The notes under the pieces were generated by a model that saw only the letters and a list, made by a program, of their open reading frames with translations, did no database searches and was not told the origin of the DNA. From Hydractinia symbiolongicarpus (lineage: Eukaryota > Cnidaria > Hydrozoa > Anthoathecata > Hydractiniidae): a stretch of DNA of 64,000 bases. The position numbers and the translations under genes are program-made. Below are positions 1 to 13,600 of the stretch, piece after piece (position 1 is the stretch's first letter; the number at the start of each line of letters is the position of its first letter). The stretch spans positions 19,718,001-19,782,000 of the forward strand of contig NC_079884.1 in assembly GCF_029227915.1 (NCBI RefSeq), in the 5' to 3' direction.

Positions 1-69
1 ACAAAAGAAAGGTCCCTTCGTCTTACAAAAAGTGCAGAAAGTGATTCAGAGAAAGAAAACTCTAAGTAA
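1..69 (+). CDS. possible C-terminal end of a gene entering from the left
   Basis: Frame 1 is open from the window edge for 22 codons and ends in TAA at 67-69. The residues are charged and Ser/Glu/Lys-rich, as in a disordered tail. Downstream is long AT-rich sequence that could be a 3' UTR. It is too short to name and could be chance. Confidence 0.15.
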   Translation, partial: TKERSLRLTKSAESDSEKENSK

Positions 70-2000
70 AGAAGTAGAAGTAGCAAAATAAAGTTGAAAG
101 CCACAAGAAGGTACTTCGGAAGTGAAGAGTGGAGCTAGGAAGTAGTAAAGTAAAGTTAGAAGTAGAAAATGCATGCTAGAGTTTCAAGTGGATTGGAATT
201 CAGAAAAAGTAAGAACTTTGAGACGTTCCGTTTTTATGTCGTTGAAGCTGCGTCTTACTTTTTTTATGTAGTACACTTAAATTGTCAGGCAAAATCGCAT
301 TCTCAAAAAAAAATCCATTAAAGCTCCAAATGCTTAAAGTTTTTACCTTGTTTTTTTTAAAAATAAGAAAGCTAGCCATATTTGTTTACAATTTTTTTGC
401 ATAATTAATGTGTCCCCTGGTGCGTAACTAATGTATTTGAACTAAAATTCAAAATTCTAGATAAAGCTGGGAGGTGGCTAACAAACTAATTTGCTGGACA
501 AACAGAAAACTTTGGTTTGTTTTACATTACCATTGTTTCTCTTTATAATATTTTTTACTAAGCATGAATAGCTAGCTATAGACCCAGTTAAGTCTCTCCA
601 GTTTAAGTGTATTTAACTGGGTGTCTTAGCTACTGTTATCTGATAGCTAATGTTAGCTTTAAGGCTCCCATCCCAAGCTTAGCTAGCTCTAACCTACCTC
701 TTCTTTTTGAACACGAATTATGATGAAACAAGCTAGCTACAAAATCTTAAACTTTTAGGATGGTGTGACTTCTTGTTATGCCCATAGAGTATAATTTTTT
801 CACATTACCTGTGAACTTTACAAAGGGGACCACAATATGACAAGTGGAACGAATTTTATAGAATTTAAAGTGTGCGTGTTAAGTTATTTTTGTTTTGTTT
901 CTGACATCCCGTTAAACTTTTGTCAGCCTACATGTAATATGCCAGGTTTTTTTACAGGATTTTTTTACATTCGATTGGAAATTTACGTGTGTTTATGATG
1001 ACTTTGGGTTAAAAAAAATTATGAGAGAATGGTATGATTAAGTCAGTTTATAATTGTTTGTGTTGCAAAATGCTGTTTTTTAAAATTTTGTGTAAATTTT
1101 TGTGGAAATAAACCACATGCAATATATACTGAAAGAACAAATTTTTGTAGAATCAGACTTCACTGTAAGCTGTTGTATAAGCTGATGTCTTTATATTTCG
1201 TAATATAAACTATTGTTGGGGAGAACTAACTGTATGTGATGTCATTTTTGGTGGAAGAAAATTTCATGGTTTCACGTTTTTGTTTTTCTTGAGAATTTTA
1301 CAAAATTTTGTAGGGATAAATGTTTGCTGATGATAAAAAAATACTTGTATTATGTTCTGACTGAAACTGTTTTTGTTTTTACATTTTGTAATCTAAACGG
1401 CGGGACTGTATGCACTGAAATCACTGATTTTTTTAAATTTTGATGTGGTTCATAACCTTTTTGTGGAAGATTAATGGGTAATGGCTACGACATGCTGAAT
1501 GAACTTATTTTTGTTGATTTAGATGTGTTTCTCAACAACCGATCTGTTTTACATTTTGTGTAAACGTTTGTTTATGAATCGTATATATACAATGTTTCTT
1601 GATTCAAGTTTATTCTTTGCTTATTGATTTTTTGACATTTAGGTTTAAAATTGTTGGTAAAGGGCAGAATGGATCATCATACTAAAAAAGAAATTTTTTG
1701 TGTTCTTAACTGGTTGATTTCTACATTTTGTGTAACTTTACGGGATGCAACCGAAGTGACTGATTTTTCTAGATTTAAATTTGATGTTTTCCAAACTATG
1801 GCTTTTTCATATTTTTGTATAAGCTTCTAAGGGAAAGAAAATATTTAAAATGTGTAAAGAACTTATTTTTGTTGATTTGTGCTAACTCTTTGCAGGCCAA
1901 CTTTTTGACATTTCAGAATAAAATACTAAGGGGTTTTCAACATAATCACTTATAAGATGTACATATTTGAGATGCGTTATTTCTAACATTGTTATTATCC
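70..2000. other. AT-rich stretch without a recognised gene
   Basis: About 1.9 kb of T-rich and A-rich sequence with repeated short words such as ACATTTTGTGTAA and TATTTTTGTTGATTT. I found no exon, no inverted termini and no RNA gene. Confidence 0.5.
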
Positions 2001-2092
2001 GTGTTGTGACTGTCGGTGTTGTAGCTGTCGGTATTCTTAGTGTCGGTTTAGATGGTGTTGTGAGTGTTGATGTTGTGAGTGTCTATGTTGTA
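2001..2092 (+). repeat. 15-bp minisatellite, about 6 degenerate units
   Basis: Units of the form GTGTTGTGACTGTCG repeat with changes and one shortened copy. This makes a Val-rich 72-codon open frame at 1,967-2,185 that I regard as a product of the repeat, not a gene. Confidence 0.55.
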
Positions 2093-2199
2093 ACTTTTTA
2101 TCAACTAGATTTTGCGCTTTGCATGCTGTTCTTTTTTATTTTGTGTAAGATTTGTGTGGAGGATTTAATGCTATTTGACATTTGATATTTGGTGTAAGA

Positions 2200-2321
2200 T
2201 TTTAAGATAATTTTTTTTTTGTATATGCACTGCTGACGTCAGCAAAACATCTAAAGCAACCTATTTTTTCATTGGGCTTTTGCCTAAGTGGATTTTTCCA
2301 CGGGCGGGCCTTATCGACTAG
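2200..2321 (+). mobile_element. 3' end of a Helitron-like element (first in a row)
   Basis: A hairpin GTGGA-TTTT-TCCAC (2,288-2,301) is followed by a short spacer and CTAG (2,318-2,321), then T. A hairpin roughly 12 nt before CTRR, with insertion next to T, is the standard Helitron 3' end. The 5' limit of this copy is not clear. Confidence 0.5.
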
Positions 2322-3177
2322 TTTTATATAATAATACGCCAGTTCCGTGTGTCTGTAACAGGCAAAGTGGATATGTTCGTTTTCCTTTAATTTTCTTTGA
2401 AGTAACCGAAAAATGCATGTCTAATATGTTAAATTATCTGACGTCACGACGCGACGTCAATAACACTACTTTAACGTAAATATCCTATATTAAATAAATG
2501 AAGCCATTACAGTGCACCTAACATTTTGAGGCCATAAAACTTGGAAACGAGTTGGTGACGTCAATGTTTTTTCACCGCGTGGGTAACTAGGGACCACTTG
2601 GGACTAATTTGGAAAAGTTTCCCAAACCTTAGTTCCCAAATCCGTTTCGGAATGCACGAGTTGATAACGTCATCAAAAAACCTTCAAACCCTAATATCTC
2701 TGCAACCGTTTGTCAAAAGTACATGATCCTAACGTCATCAAAAACCTTCAAACCCTAATATCTCTGCAACCGTTTGTCAAAAGTACATGATCCTAACGTC
2801 ATCAAAAACCTTCAAACCCTAATATCTCTGCAACGGTTTGTCAAAATTACATGATCCTACATATTTTCTTGATCAGCGTTTCAAGAGCTATAACATGAAG
2901 GCAACGAAAAAATAGTATTCTGTACTTTTATTAGGGACTTTGCTGACGTCAGCAAAATTTTTAAACCCGTAAATCTTATTAACCATTCATCAAAAGCACG
3001 TGATTACATACATTTTCTTGATCAGCGCTTTAATGTCTACACAATAAAGGCAACGTAAAAACAAGGTTCTATTTTTTTTTTTGCAGATGGGTTACTGACG
3101 TCATCAAAATTCATATGACGCTTATTTTTCAATTTTATACTGCTTCAGTGGATTTTTCCACGGGCTTTATCGACTAG
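2322..3177 (+). mobile_element. Helitron-like non-autonomous element (second in the row)
   Basis: It begins directly after the previous CTAG-T with TATAATAATACG, the same start seen in sister copies at 3,468 and 21,199. It ends with hairpin GTGGATTTTTCCAC (3,148-3,161), 12 nt, CTAG (3,174-3,177) and T. TGACGTCA-type words recur inside. No Rep/helicase ORF is present. Confidence 0.55.
2660..2860 (+). repeat. 64-65 bp tandem repeat, 3 copies
   Basis: AACGTCATCAAAAA recurs at 2,666, 2,731 and 2,795 with nearly identical 64-65 bp units. The array lies inside a Helitron-like element; a single unit is present in the sister copy near 21,510, so this copy was expanded locally. Confidence 0.75.
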
Positions 3178-3467
3178 TTGTTAATAATTGCTATACCTTA
3201 TGATTAAAATGCAACTGTTAGGTTGGTGACGTCATTAAAAAATCTTGAATTCTAAATATCTCCTTAATCATTCGTCGAGAACACATGGCCTCATTCCTTA
3301 TTTGACCAGCTTTTAAATCTCTACACAATAGTCGCAACATGATAACACTGTTTTAAAAACAGTTTTTGTATAAGAGGGCAGGTCATTGCTGACGTCATCA
3401 AAATTTTATATCCTTAAATACATGCTTTCTAGAATAAAGTAAATTTTTCCACTGGCCATTCAACTAG
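3178..3467 (+). mobile_element. Helitron-like element (third in the row, short)
   Basis: It carries the family's GACGTCATTAAAAA segment and ends with a degenerate hairpin (about 3,439-3,454) and CTAG at 3,464-3,467 followed by T. The hairpin is weaker than in the other copies, so this is probably an older or internally deleted copy. Confidence 0.4.
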
Positions 3468-4110
3468 TATAATACGAAGAATGTGTCTGTCTGTATCAGT
3501 CCAAGTAGATGTGTTTATTTTTCCTTTGATGTAGCCGAAAAAGTTATGTCTCAAATGTTATGACGTTACGGCAGGACGTTAATAACATTAATGTGACGTC
3601 AATATCTTAATTTACATTAACAAGGCCATTACAATGCACTGAAAACTGATGTCGGTCATATTTTCACTACGTGGGTAACTAGAGACAACCTGAGACCAAA
3701 TTGGGTAAGTTTCTTAAACGTGGGTGCCCGAATCCGTTTCGAAATGAACAGGTTTATGACGTCATCAAAGAACGTATAAATCTAAATATCTCTGCAACTG
3801 TTTGTCAAAATTACATGACCTTTTACATTTTCTTCATCAGTGTTTCAAGATCTATACGTTGAAGACAACACAAATTTCTTAAAAAAATTTGTATTTTGGC
3901 GGGACCTCAGCAAAATTGTTAAACCCCCAAAACCACATAATCTTATACATTATTTTGATTAGCATTAAGGTTGTATGCCATACAAGCAACAAGCAACAAG
4001 TATTTTTGTAAATTATTACTGAAAGAAGGGTCTAAATAAAGGATCTAAATAAAGGATCTTTTTCATTGTTCCTCTGCCAAGTGGATTTTTTCACGGGCTT
4101 AAACGACTAG
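3468..4110 (+). mobile_element. Helitron-like element (fourth in the row)
   Basis: It starts TATAATACGAAGAATG immediately after the preceding CTAG and ends with hairpin GTGGATTTTTTCAC (4,081-4,094), a 12-nt spacer and CTAG (4,107-4,110) then T. The end-to-start joining of four copies suggests repeated insertion at a CTAG|T end or tandem replication products. Confidence 0.5.
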
Positions 4111-4509
4111 TATAAATTAAAGTTTTATGTGTAAAAAGATAAAATCTGCAATCTTCGCTTCATTTCCCACAGCAACCAACATCACAAATTTTTATTATCT
4201 CTAAGATTTTAATGTCTCAATATTACTTTACTTATTTTTCAAAAGCAAATTCAGTGTGATGTGCAACTATCATGTTCAAGAAATTATAAACTTTCCACAA
4301 TAATTACGTGTTGCTTGCTGCAAAATATCCCAAACACTTTGATTCTTCAAAATATTACAAACACTTTGATTCTGCAAAATATTATGTACTCTTCTGCTAT
4401 AATCTCTTCTCCTGAAATCACCGAGAACGTTTTCACGAGGGTATAACTCTTAAATATAATTTACGTCATTTTTACAATTAAAGAATCTTTTGCGGAACAT
4501 ACTATATAC
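4111..4509. other. intronic or downstream AT-rich sequence, no exon found
   Basis: I searched the minus strand for the next valyl-tRNA synthetase exon (needed entry phase 1) and did not find a convincing one. It holds two near-identical 24-bp units around 4,322-4,383 built on CAAAATATT and ACACTTTGATTCT. Confidence 0.4.
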
Positions 4510-4621
4510 CTGGTGCCTTCGCTTTAGTGTTGACATACTCTTCTTTCATTGATCGTATTGTACGGACAACTTCCATCATGTGATCAACCTTATTCTCAAG
4601 CTCCGTGTGTGACCAGGTAAC
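4510..4621 (-). CDS. VARS: VARS exon 21
   Basis: 112 bp, enters in phase 0 after acceptor TATGTAG and leaves in phase 1 at GTATAT. It encodes the segment after the anticodon-binding core, with [18 protein letters not shown] in the position where animal ValRS has its SITRAVRSLR-type helix. Last exon I can place. Confidence 0.75.
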
Positions 4622-7600
4622 CTACATAAGTAAAACTTCATATACCACCTTTGTCATCTTCATTTTTGGCTTCAAGATTTTGATTTTTAAATACAAAAAC
4701 AAACAAGAAACGGCGGTCGGTTTAAAATCACACATAACGAAAAAACATGTTAGTCTACGCGTTTCTGCAAATACTGTGTCGATATAATACCGATCCAGAT
4801 ATTATAAGCTGCGTTTCCATTTAGTTGCATCACTTGCATGTTCGTAAATTTTGTATTTGAGGAAGGCAGGATAAGTTCATAAAACTAAGTAGAACATGGT
4901 GTCAAAAGAGGAAAAAAACTAGAATAAACCCAGCCTTTGACATGATAAGATTAAGATTTTTAAAAATGTCCTGTGTAGGAGAACTTTCTACATGCTTTAA
5001 AACTTTATCAAACATTCTGATCAGTCCGGACAAAAGCTTAAATTCAAAAATGGTTTTTCCTCTGCGCGTGAGAACTGACTTCAAAAGAATATACAGAAAA
5101 AAAGAAAAAACAAATATGAGTTTTGTTTTTGTAAGAGCGAAATGTGAAAAAATAGCCAGGAGACCCAGCGTAATTTTTCTTACCACCGGAAAAATTACGC
5201 TGAGTCTTAAACGTTTTTTCTGCGGCCAAAATCTGGCCGCGCTTTTTGATTGGCTAATTCTATTATTCTCTGCTCACGTGATTATTAAGGCCTTTCATTC
5301 CGAATATTCCAGCGAATGGTTTCACTGACCCTAACAAACATTAGTATTCTAAAAAGTTTTTACAAGAGTCAGATTTGGTCAAGCTTGGTAAACAACTCAC
5401 AGATAAATTAAAATGGCCTCCAAAGCGATTAGTCACATTGTTCAATTTAAACTCGGGGTTTCTGCTGAGTCATTCGTTCGTGCCTAAGCTTTTGTTTGAG
5501 AGAAACTCATTTTATCAACTTGAAGAAGAAAGCTTAGTTAACTAGGCTATAACTTTATATCAGGAAAGCACAACATTAGCTTTACGTTTACACGAGAAAA
5601 TTATAGAGAATTTTTATATCCAGTGAAATGAGCAATAACAATGACTCGAATCCAGTGTGATAAAACTTTCCTAAAGACCGCCGTCGCCGCGACGAAAGGG
5701 TAAACCAACATATCACACTAGGGGATGACTCCTATAAAAATAGAAGTCATCCCGTCCACATCAAAATACCATACTTCAGTAGGGTAGGAGGCGACGCATA
5801 TACTCTCTGCACAAGCGCCTTCTTGATGAGGCAGCCGCTGAAACAATTCTTCCGTTAAGAAGGGCATGAATGGACTGAGCAATCGTAAACCGTAGTCCAA
5901 ACAAATATATCTGAATCAAGGCGTGGTTAAAGAAATACATGTAAGACAGACGTGCCAATGCAAAGTAAAAACCACGGCTATCTGGAATGTAATTCACCGC
6001 ATGACATATAAAAACTACAAAAACACTGTATTAACTGCAAAGTTAAATAAATCAGTCTTAAAATACTGATAGCATAGAAATATCACTTTTTGACAAAAAA
6101 AAATCACAAAAAAAAATTTATTATGTACTTGTCGTAATAGTTGGAAGAAAAAAAAGATTATTTTAGTTTAAAATATCCTTAGAGCTTTTCCTTAAAAACA
6201 AAAAAAGGGTAAACAGTTGTAAAGAAAATGGCAACTTATAGCTACTAGCTACCAGTCTAGCTACTTATTGCAAAACAAAATATAAATAGGACAAAATTTC
6301 AGGGTTAGTTTTACAAATGAAATGGCTAAATAATTTTGGTAAAGAATGTAATGGGATGGGACGTTTCTTTTATTTCTGATGGAAACCCATTGGGTAAAAA
6401 AAATAAACACCATTCTCTATTTTCCTTTAAGCTCACTTGACAACTTAATTTAAGAAATTATAATGAAGATAAACAAACTATACCGTATTTTCCGGTATAT
6501 AACCCACAGGTCAGCTTTCTTAAGTAGTTATAAGTTAGATGCTATCAGATAACCCGCACCTTCGTATAACCCACATAAAACTTCAATCAATGTGTTTTAC
6601 CTACCTGCACCTTTGCATAACCCGCAACGTGTTAAGAAAAAAATTTAGCGCATTTTTATTTACCCTAATCATTTTATAAACATGTGCGTGTGTTCTGTTG
6701 TTTTTTTTCATGCTGGAGACAAGTGGGGGAAGTTTAAACTCGTGAACCCCAAACAACAGAACCGAGTGTCTGAACTAGCGACTCTCTCAGTCTTAACTTC
6801 CTTGTCTCCGATTGCCGAAATAATAATGAATTAAAATTAATTTTACAAGTCGATCTTCTGCTAATGCTGATAGTACTAAATCAGACAATGCTGTTTTCTT
6901 TTTATTTGTAGACATTAGTTTCAGCCAATAATAACTCTTGCTCCCTGCGATTAAACAAAAAAAAAACAACCATTCTGTCAGGTTATAAACCTAAAGTAAA
7001 ATCTCTATTTTTTATGTATATTTAAGTTTTTTTGACATAAACGGATTGTCTGTAACAGCTATGTACGGAACGTTCTTCTCTAATGTTTATCGAATTTTGT
7101 TATCTATTTATATCTCAGCAATCACAGTGTGCATGATAAAATGAATGACGGCAATAAGGAGGAGTTGGTTGCGTGTGTCTAATTAATTGTATTTTATATT
7201 TATTTTTGATATTTTTAGTGGCGACCTGTTGCTCGAAGGTAGCGAAGATAAAAAAGAAAATTATTATCTATACTTAAATTTTAACAGTAATTAATAATTA
7301 AAAGTCCTGGGGACTAGGTTGTGAAATACCTGTGCATTAAACCTAAAAATGATACCTGCTATATTGCTCTATTACCAGAAGCAAATCATTTCAATGTGCT
7401 CAATGAGATTGCAAATATATAAATAGATTAGGATTACATTCAACACAAAAGAAAAATGATCTCCAGAATTGTATTTCAGAGAGAACTCGTAATATTAGCA
7501 CTGGCAAGCAATAGAAAGTTGAAGCAATTTCACCGTGTGAAAAAAATTAAATCACATAGTTGAAGTAAGATTATGTACGCATTTTATTCCGTTGGTATTA

Positions 7601-10600
7601 TTTTCTTCATTGAATGTACAAAAGTTTAAATTTCACAATAAATGACAGAAAATATAAAACTTTTCACATAACCCGCACCACATTATAACCCGCACCAACG
7701 GTGGAAGTCGTAAAAATCAACTTATAATCCGCGGGTTATATACCGGAAAATACGGTATGTGCACCACTTCGCTGAAAATTTAAAATTGTCCGCAAACTAT
7801 TTTTGTTTTTATGTTGGTAATGATATTTTTTCTCTGTATTTTACGTAATAAAGAGATATTAAAATAGGTTTATTGTAAATACTGCATGTATTTTGAGAAT
7901 GCGTAAACTTTACTGATATAAGAGTTTAAAAAAATACCTTGCACAAGTGAATATTTGTTAAAATGCAAAATAAATATAAAACAAAAGACAAAAAAACAAA
8001 CATGGTTTTTCCTCTGCGCGTGAGAACTGACTTCAAAAGAATATACAGAAAAAAAGAAAAAACAAATATGAGTTTTGTTTTTGTAAGAGCGAAATGTGAA
8101 AAAATAGCCAGGAGACCCAGCGTAATTTTTCTTACCACCGGAAAAATTACGCTGAGTCTTAAACGTTTTTTCTGCGGCCAAAATCTGGCCGCGCTTTTTG
8201 ATTGGCTAATTCTATTATTCTCTGCTCACGTGATTATTAAGGCCTTTCATTCCGAATATTCCAGCGAATGGTTTCACTGACCCTAACAAACATTAGTATT
8301 CTAAAAAGTTTTTACAAGAGTCAGATTTGGTCAAGCTTGGTAAACAACTCACAGATAAATTAAAATGGCCTCCAAAGCGATTAGTCACATTGTTCAATTT
8401 AAACTCGGGGTTTCTGCTGAGTCATTCGTTCGTGCCTAAGCTTTTGTTTGAGAGAAACTCATTTTATCAACTTGAAGAAGAAAGCTTAGTTAACTAGGCT
8501 ATAACTTTATATCAGGAAAGCACAACATTAGCTTTACGTTTACACGAGAAAATTATAGAGAATTTTTATATCCAGTGAAATGAGCAATAACAATGACTCG
8601 AATCCAGTGTGATAAAACTTTCCTAAAGACCGCCGTCGCCGCGACGAAAGGGTAAACCAACATATCACACTAGGGGATGACTCCTATAAAAATAGAAGTC
8701 ATCCCGTCCACATAAAAATACCATACTTCAGTAGGGTAGGAGGCGACGCATATACTCTCTGCACAAGCGCCTTCTTGATGAGGCAGCCGCTGAAACAATT
8801 CTTCCGTTAAGAAGGGCATGAATGGACTGAGCAATCGTAAACCGTAGTCCAAACAAATATATCTGAATCAAGGCGTGGTTAAAGAAATACATGTAAGACA
8901 GACGTGCCAATGCAAAGTAAAAACCACGGCTATCTGGAATGTAATTCACCGCATGACATATAAAAACTACAAAAACACTGTATTAACTGCAAAGTTAAAT
9001 AAATCAGTCTTAAAATACTGATAGCATAGAAATATCACTTTTTGACAAAAAAAAATCACAAAAAAAAATTTATTATGTACTTGTCGTAATAGTTGGAAGA
9101 AAAAAAAGATTATTTTAGTTTAAAATATCCTTAGAGCTTTTCCTTAAAAACAAAAAAAGGGTAAACAGTTGTAAAGAAAATGGCAACTTATAGCTACTAG
9201 CTACCAGTCTAGCTACTTATTGCAAAACAAAATATAAATAGGACAAAATTTCAGGGTTAGTTTTACAAATGAAATGGCTAAATAATTTTGGTAAAGAATG
9301 TAATGGGATGGGACGTTTCTTTTATTTCTGATGGAAACCCATTGGGTAAAAAAAATAAACACCATTCTCTATTTTCCTTTAAGCTCACTTGACAACTTAA
9401 TTTAAGAAATTATAATGAAGATAAACAAACTATACCGTATTTTCCGGTATATAACCCACAGGTCAGCTTTCTTAAGTAGTTATAAGTTAGATGCTATCAG
9501 ATAACCCGCACCTTCGTATAACCCACATAAAACTTCAATCAATGTGTTTTACCTACCTGCACCTTTGCATAACCCGCAACGTGTTAAGAAAAAAATTTAG
9601 CGCATTTTTATTTACCCTAATCATTTTATAAACATGTGCGTGTGTTCTGTTGTTTTTTTTCATGCTGGAGACAAGTGGGGGAAGTTTAAACTCGTGAACC
9701 CCAAACAACAGAACCGAGTGTCTGAACTAGCGACTCTCTCAGTCTTAACTTCCTTGTCTCCGATTGCCGAAATAATAATGAATTAAAATTAATTTTACAA
9801 GTCGATCTTCTGCTAATGCTGATAGTACTAAATCAGACAATGCTGTTTTCTTTTTATTTGTAGACATTAGTTTCAGCCAATAATAACTCTTGCTCCCTGC
9901 GATTAAACAAAAAAAAAACAACCATTCTGTCAGGTTATAAACCTAAAGTAAAATCTCTATTTTTTATGTATATTTAAGTTTTTTTGACATAAACGGATTG
10001 TCTGTAACAGCTATGTACGGAACGTTCTTCTCTAATGTTTATCGAATTTTGTTATCTATTTATATCTCAGCAATCACAGTGTGCATGATAAAATGAATGA
10101 CGGCAATAAGGAGGAGTTGGTTGCGTGTGTCTAATTAATTGTATTTTATATTTATTTTTGATATTTTTAGTGGCGACCTGTTGCTCGAAGGTAGCGAAGA
10201 TAAAAAAGAAAATTATTATCTATACTTAAATTTTAACAGTAATTAATAATTAAAAGTCCTGGGGACTAGGTTGTGAAATACCTGTGCATTAAACCTAAAA
10301 ATGATACCTGCTATATTGCTCTATTACCAGAAGCAAATCATTTCAATGTGCTCAATGAGATTGCAAATATATAAATAGATTAGGATTACATTCAACACAA
10401 AAGAAAAATGATCTCCAGAATTGTATTTCAGAGAGAACTCGTAATATTAGCACTGGCAAGCAATAGAAAGTTGAAGCAATTTCACCGTGTGAAAAAAATT
10501 AAATCACATAGTTGAAGTAAGATTATGTACGCATTTTATTCCGTTGGTATTATTTTCTTCATTGAATGTACAAAAGTTTAAATTTCACAATAAATGACAG

Positions 10601-13600
10601 AAAATATAAAACTTTTCACATAACCCGCACCACATTATAACCCGCACCAACGGTGGAAGTCGTAAAAATCAACTTATAATCCGCGGGTTATATACCGGAA
10701 AATACGGTATGTGCACCACTTCGCTGAAAATTTAAAATTGTCCGCAAACTATTTTTGTTTTTATGTTGGTAATGATATTTTTTCTCTGTATTTTACGTAA
10801 TAAAGAGATATTAAAATAGGTTTATTGTAAATACTGCATGTATTTTGAGAATGCGTAAACTTTACTGATATAAGAGTTTAAAAAAATACCTTGCACAAGT
10901 GAATATTTGTTAAAATGCAAAATAAATATAAAACAAAAGACAAAAAAACAAAAGAAAATGATCACAACAAAATGAACAAAAAAAGTGACTTCATGTATTT
11001 TATAGCAAAATATGAAACTTGCCACGAATGGTCAACACGTTTGAAAAGAAAAACGTGTGCGTATCTATGATCTCCAAATTTGTAAATATTAGAAAGCATA
11101 ATTCGTTATGCAAATAAAGTCTCTGACTTCTATTCCCTTGTAATCAATAACTCTCAATTTTAAAAATATAAGGGAAAAGATAGTTTGTTTGCCAACTGTA
11201 CTGTCATATGCTAGGCACTTAAGAGCGATACAGAATCCTTTTCCTTGCTATTATTTTACTACCATACGAGCTTAAATTGTAGTACAGTAAAAAAGGTTTT
11301 TCTTATAAAAATGCTAGTCGCTACAAATTCGCGATTTCGGATTTTTGATTCTCGTAATAAATTTTTGGAAACATAGTACGAGGCTGTTTTTTAGCAAAGT
11401 TCGTCACTGCAAGCAATTGCGTAGGCTATTTCTATATTATATTCACACATCTTTAAACTTGTCAATGTGCGGAGTGGACTTAGGACTTAGGCTATTCATA
11501 GTTGGACCCCCCTTTTCAAATTCGTACGCGTGTGCAAAACTAGCGCTTTTGCAGACTGCCAGCTGTTTGATACTATTGCCTATATTTTAAAAATGAGGAA
11601 AAACTGCCTTCGTCTCAATAGTATGGCAAGATTGTAGAAATTTTATACTTATTTTTTTAAATTTATGCCAAGTGGCTTTTTTGTTTGGGTATGAAAGTTT
11701 GAATATATTAGAGAAAAAAATAATTTGATTGATGCATTCAGTTCAAAAATACTATTGGAAAAGGATACAGAACATCTTGTGAACAAACTTTTTGCTCTTC
11801 ATCGCTCCCGGCAAAAACAGGCTTTAGTGATTCCTATATGCAAAAAAAATAAGGAAAAAGAAATTGATCAATTTAGTTTCGAAGTCATCACTTTAAAAGA
11901 GGTCGTTGACACAGAAAGACACAAGGTAATGAAACTAATGCCACAACATGAGGGAGAAAACAAAGAATTTAGATTGGATATACAAGATAGAGCAAAAATT
12001 AATTACCAGGTATATGTCACATAACTCGTATAGCCAGAAATTGTAAAGAGCAGTAGTTGCTTTAGGAAAATCATACGACTTAAAGCCCTCGTTACACAGG
12101 GAAACAGCAGTAGATAGTTTACTTAATATCCACAAATCCATTGGTAGTTCTTTTCCGGATAACTATAACACAAGAAAGCGGGACAGTACAATATACGTGG
12201 TAACTACTTAACTCTTCATTATATGGAAATCAACAATATAAAACCTATAGCTGTTTAATACACAACCCAATAATGATATACATCTTTTCCATCTTTGATA
12301 GTAGAAAGGAGGCGAAATTATATTGTAATTTCAATACCCTTGATACCAAATAGAATTTTAGTATGACCCTATCCATCATTCTAAAAAATCATATCCACCA
12401 TATTAATTGCCACAAAATTTTAAAAATCATTCAATTAAAATATTATTAACAAAAGCTCTTATAAATTTGAAATTGTTTTATTGTCAATATAAACGTCTTG
12501 TGGAAGGTTCCATTTTAAAAAAAAAACATTTCCCTTTTATCAGTGAAAAGGATAAGAAAAACTCTAAGCTTATAGTACAAACCTGGGTTCTATCAGTTCT
12601 TGGTACAAATTCTGAGGTGAAATTCCTCATAGCAAACTTCGTTGCATTCCACAATTTATTGCAAAAGTGGCGATAGCCTTGTATTCGTAGAACATCCAGA
12701 TTAATATCTCTCCCTATGCGCAAAAATATGACATACGTAATTATAAATTTATAGCATACACAATGTTACCTACATGATAACATCTTTTCGTAGTGTACAA
12801 AAAAGTTCACAGTTAATTAATTTATTTATTAGCGTTCGTTTTAAGCCTGACGAAATCTATGCGAAATACGGCATTACATTATTCCAATTAAAATTTTTTT
12901 TACCGTTTCCTGAAGGCAGCGTCGGACATTTAAATTACTTACATCAATCTGCCCTGACTATACTTGATAAGTTTGCAATTCAAACAAAGACAACAAAAAG
13001 AGAAGTTGTTGTTTTTTTAGAGCACTGTTCAGATGCCTTCTACGGGAATCCAGAAACATTAAAAGTTCTTTTTACGCTTCAACTACGTCTTTTGTGCTTC
13101 AACTACATCGTTAAAAACAGTTTATAACTACTTGTGGTTAAAATGGTTCAGGGATACGTGTTCACCACCACCAGGATGCATGATCATCACGTTTGTTAAG
13201 TTGTCATCATAAGCGGCCATTCAACTTTTCACACTTTAATTTTCCTTTTCTGTTCCACAAATAGTTACAAAGTTTAATTAATGATTTGACACAACATTAT
13301 CATACATGGGTTGAAATTCCCGACCGTGAAAAATACTCGGAACTTATACAATGTTTGTTCCCAATGCCAAGACAGCAACCTCTGCGCGGTGCACACGGAA
13401 AAGGAATTTTATTCTTAACTTCTATAATTTAAGGTCACTGACGCTTTTAAAATTATCAAAAGCTCGGAGCGTATGACTTTTGCACCAGTCCTGATTACTC
13501 GCCACGCAGGTTTTGGCGTCCAAAGGGCAAAGGACAACTCACCTTGCAAAGTGTAGGCACATAGAGCAAATCTCAACGCATCTGTTCCACATTCTGGTAT

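Larger units (their letters stand above)
5050..8001. repeat. 2,952-bp tandem duplication, copy 1
   Basis: Every marker compared between 5,050-8,001 and 8,002-10,953 lies at a constant offset of 2,952. I noticed only one base difference (C at 5,762 against A at 8,714), though I did not align every base. The unit carries one VARS exon plus a 1.28-kb transposon. Either a very recent tandem duplication or an assembly artefact from two haplotypes. Confidence 0.9.
8002..10953. repeat. 2,952-bp tandem duplication, copy 2
   Basis: Second head-to-tail copy of the unit described at 5,050. It abuts copy 1 with no spacer. The sequence CAAAAGACAAAAAAACAAA just before 8,002 also precedes the right border of copy 2. 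Confidence 0.9.

Noticed and set aside
5050-5328. Plus-strand ORF repeated in both duplication units
   Set aside because: It is built on AT-rich sequence and hairpins, and no homologue or start context is recognised. Repetition only reflects the duplication.
11725-12024. 99-codon plus-strand ORF
   Set aside because: It is antisense to VARS exons 19 and 18, which are supported by homology and splice phase; treated as a shadow.
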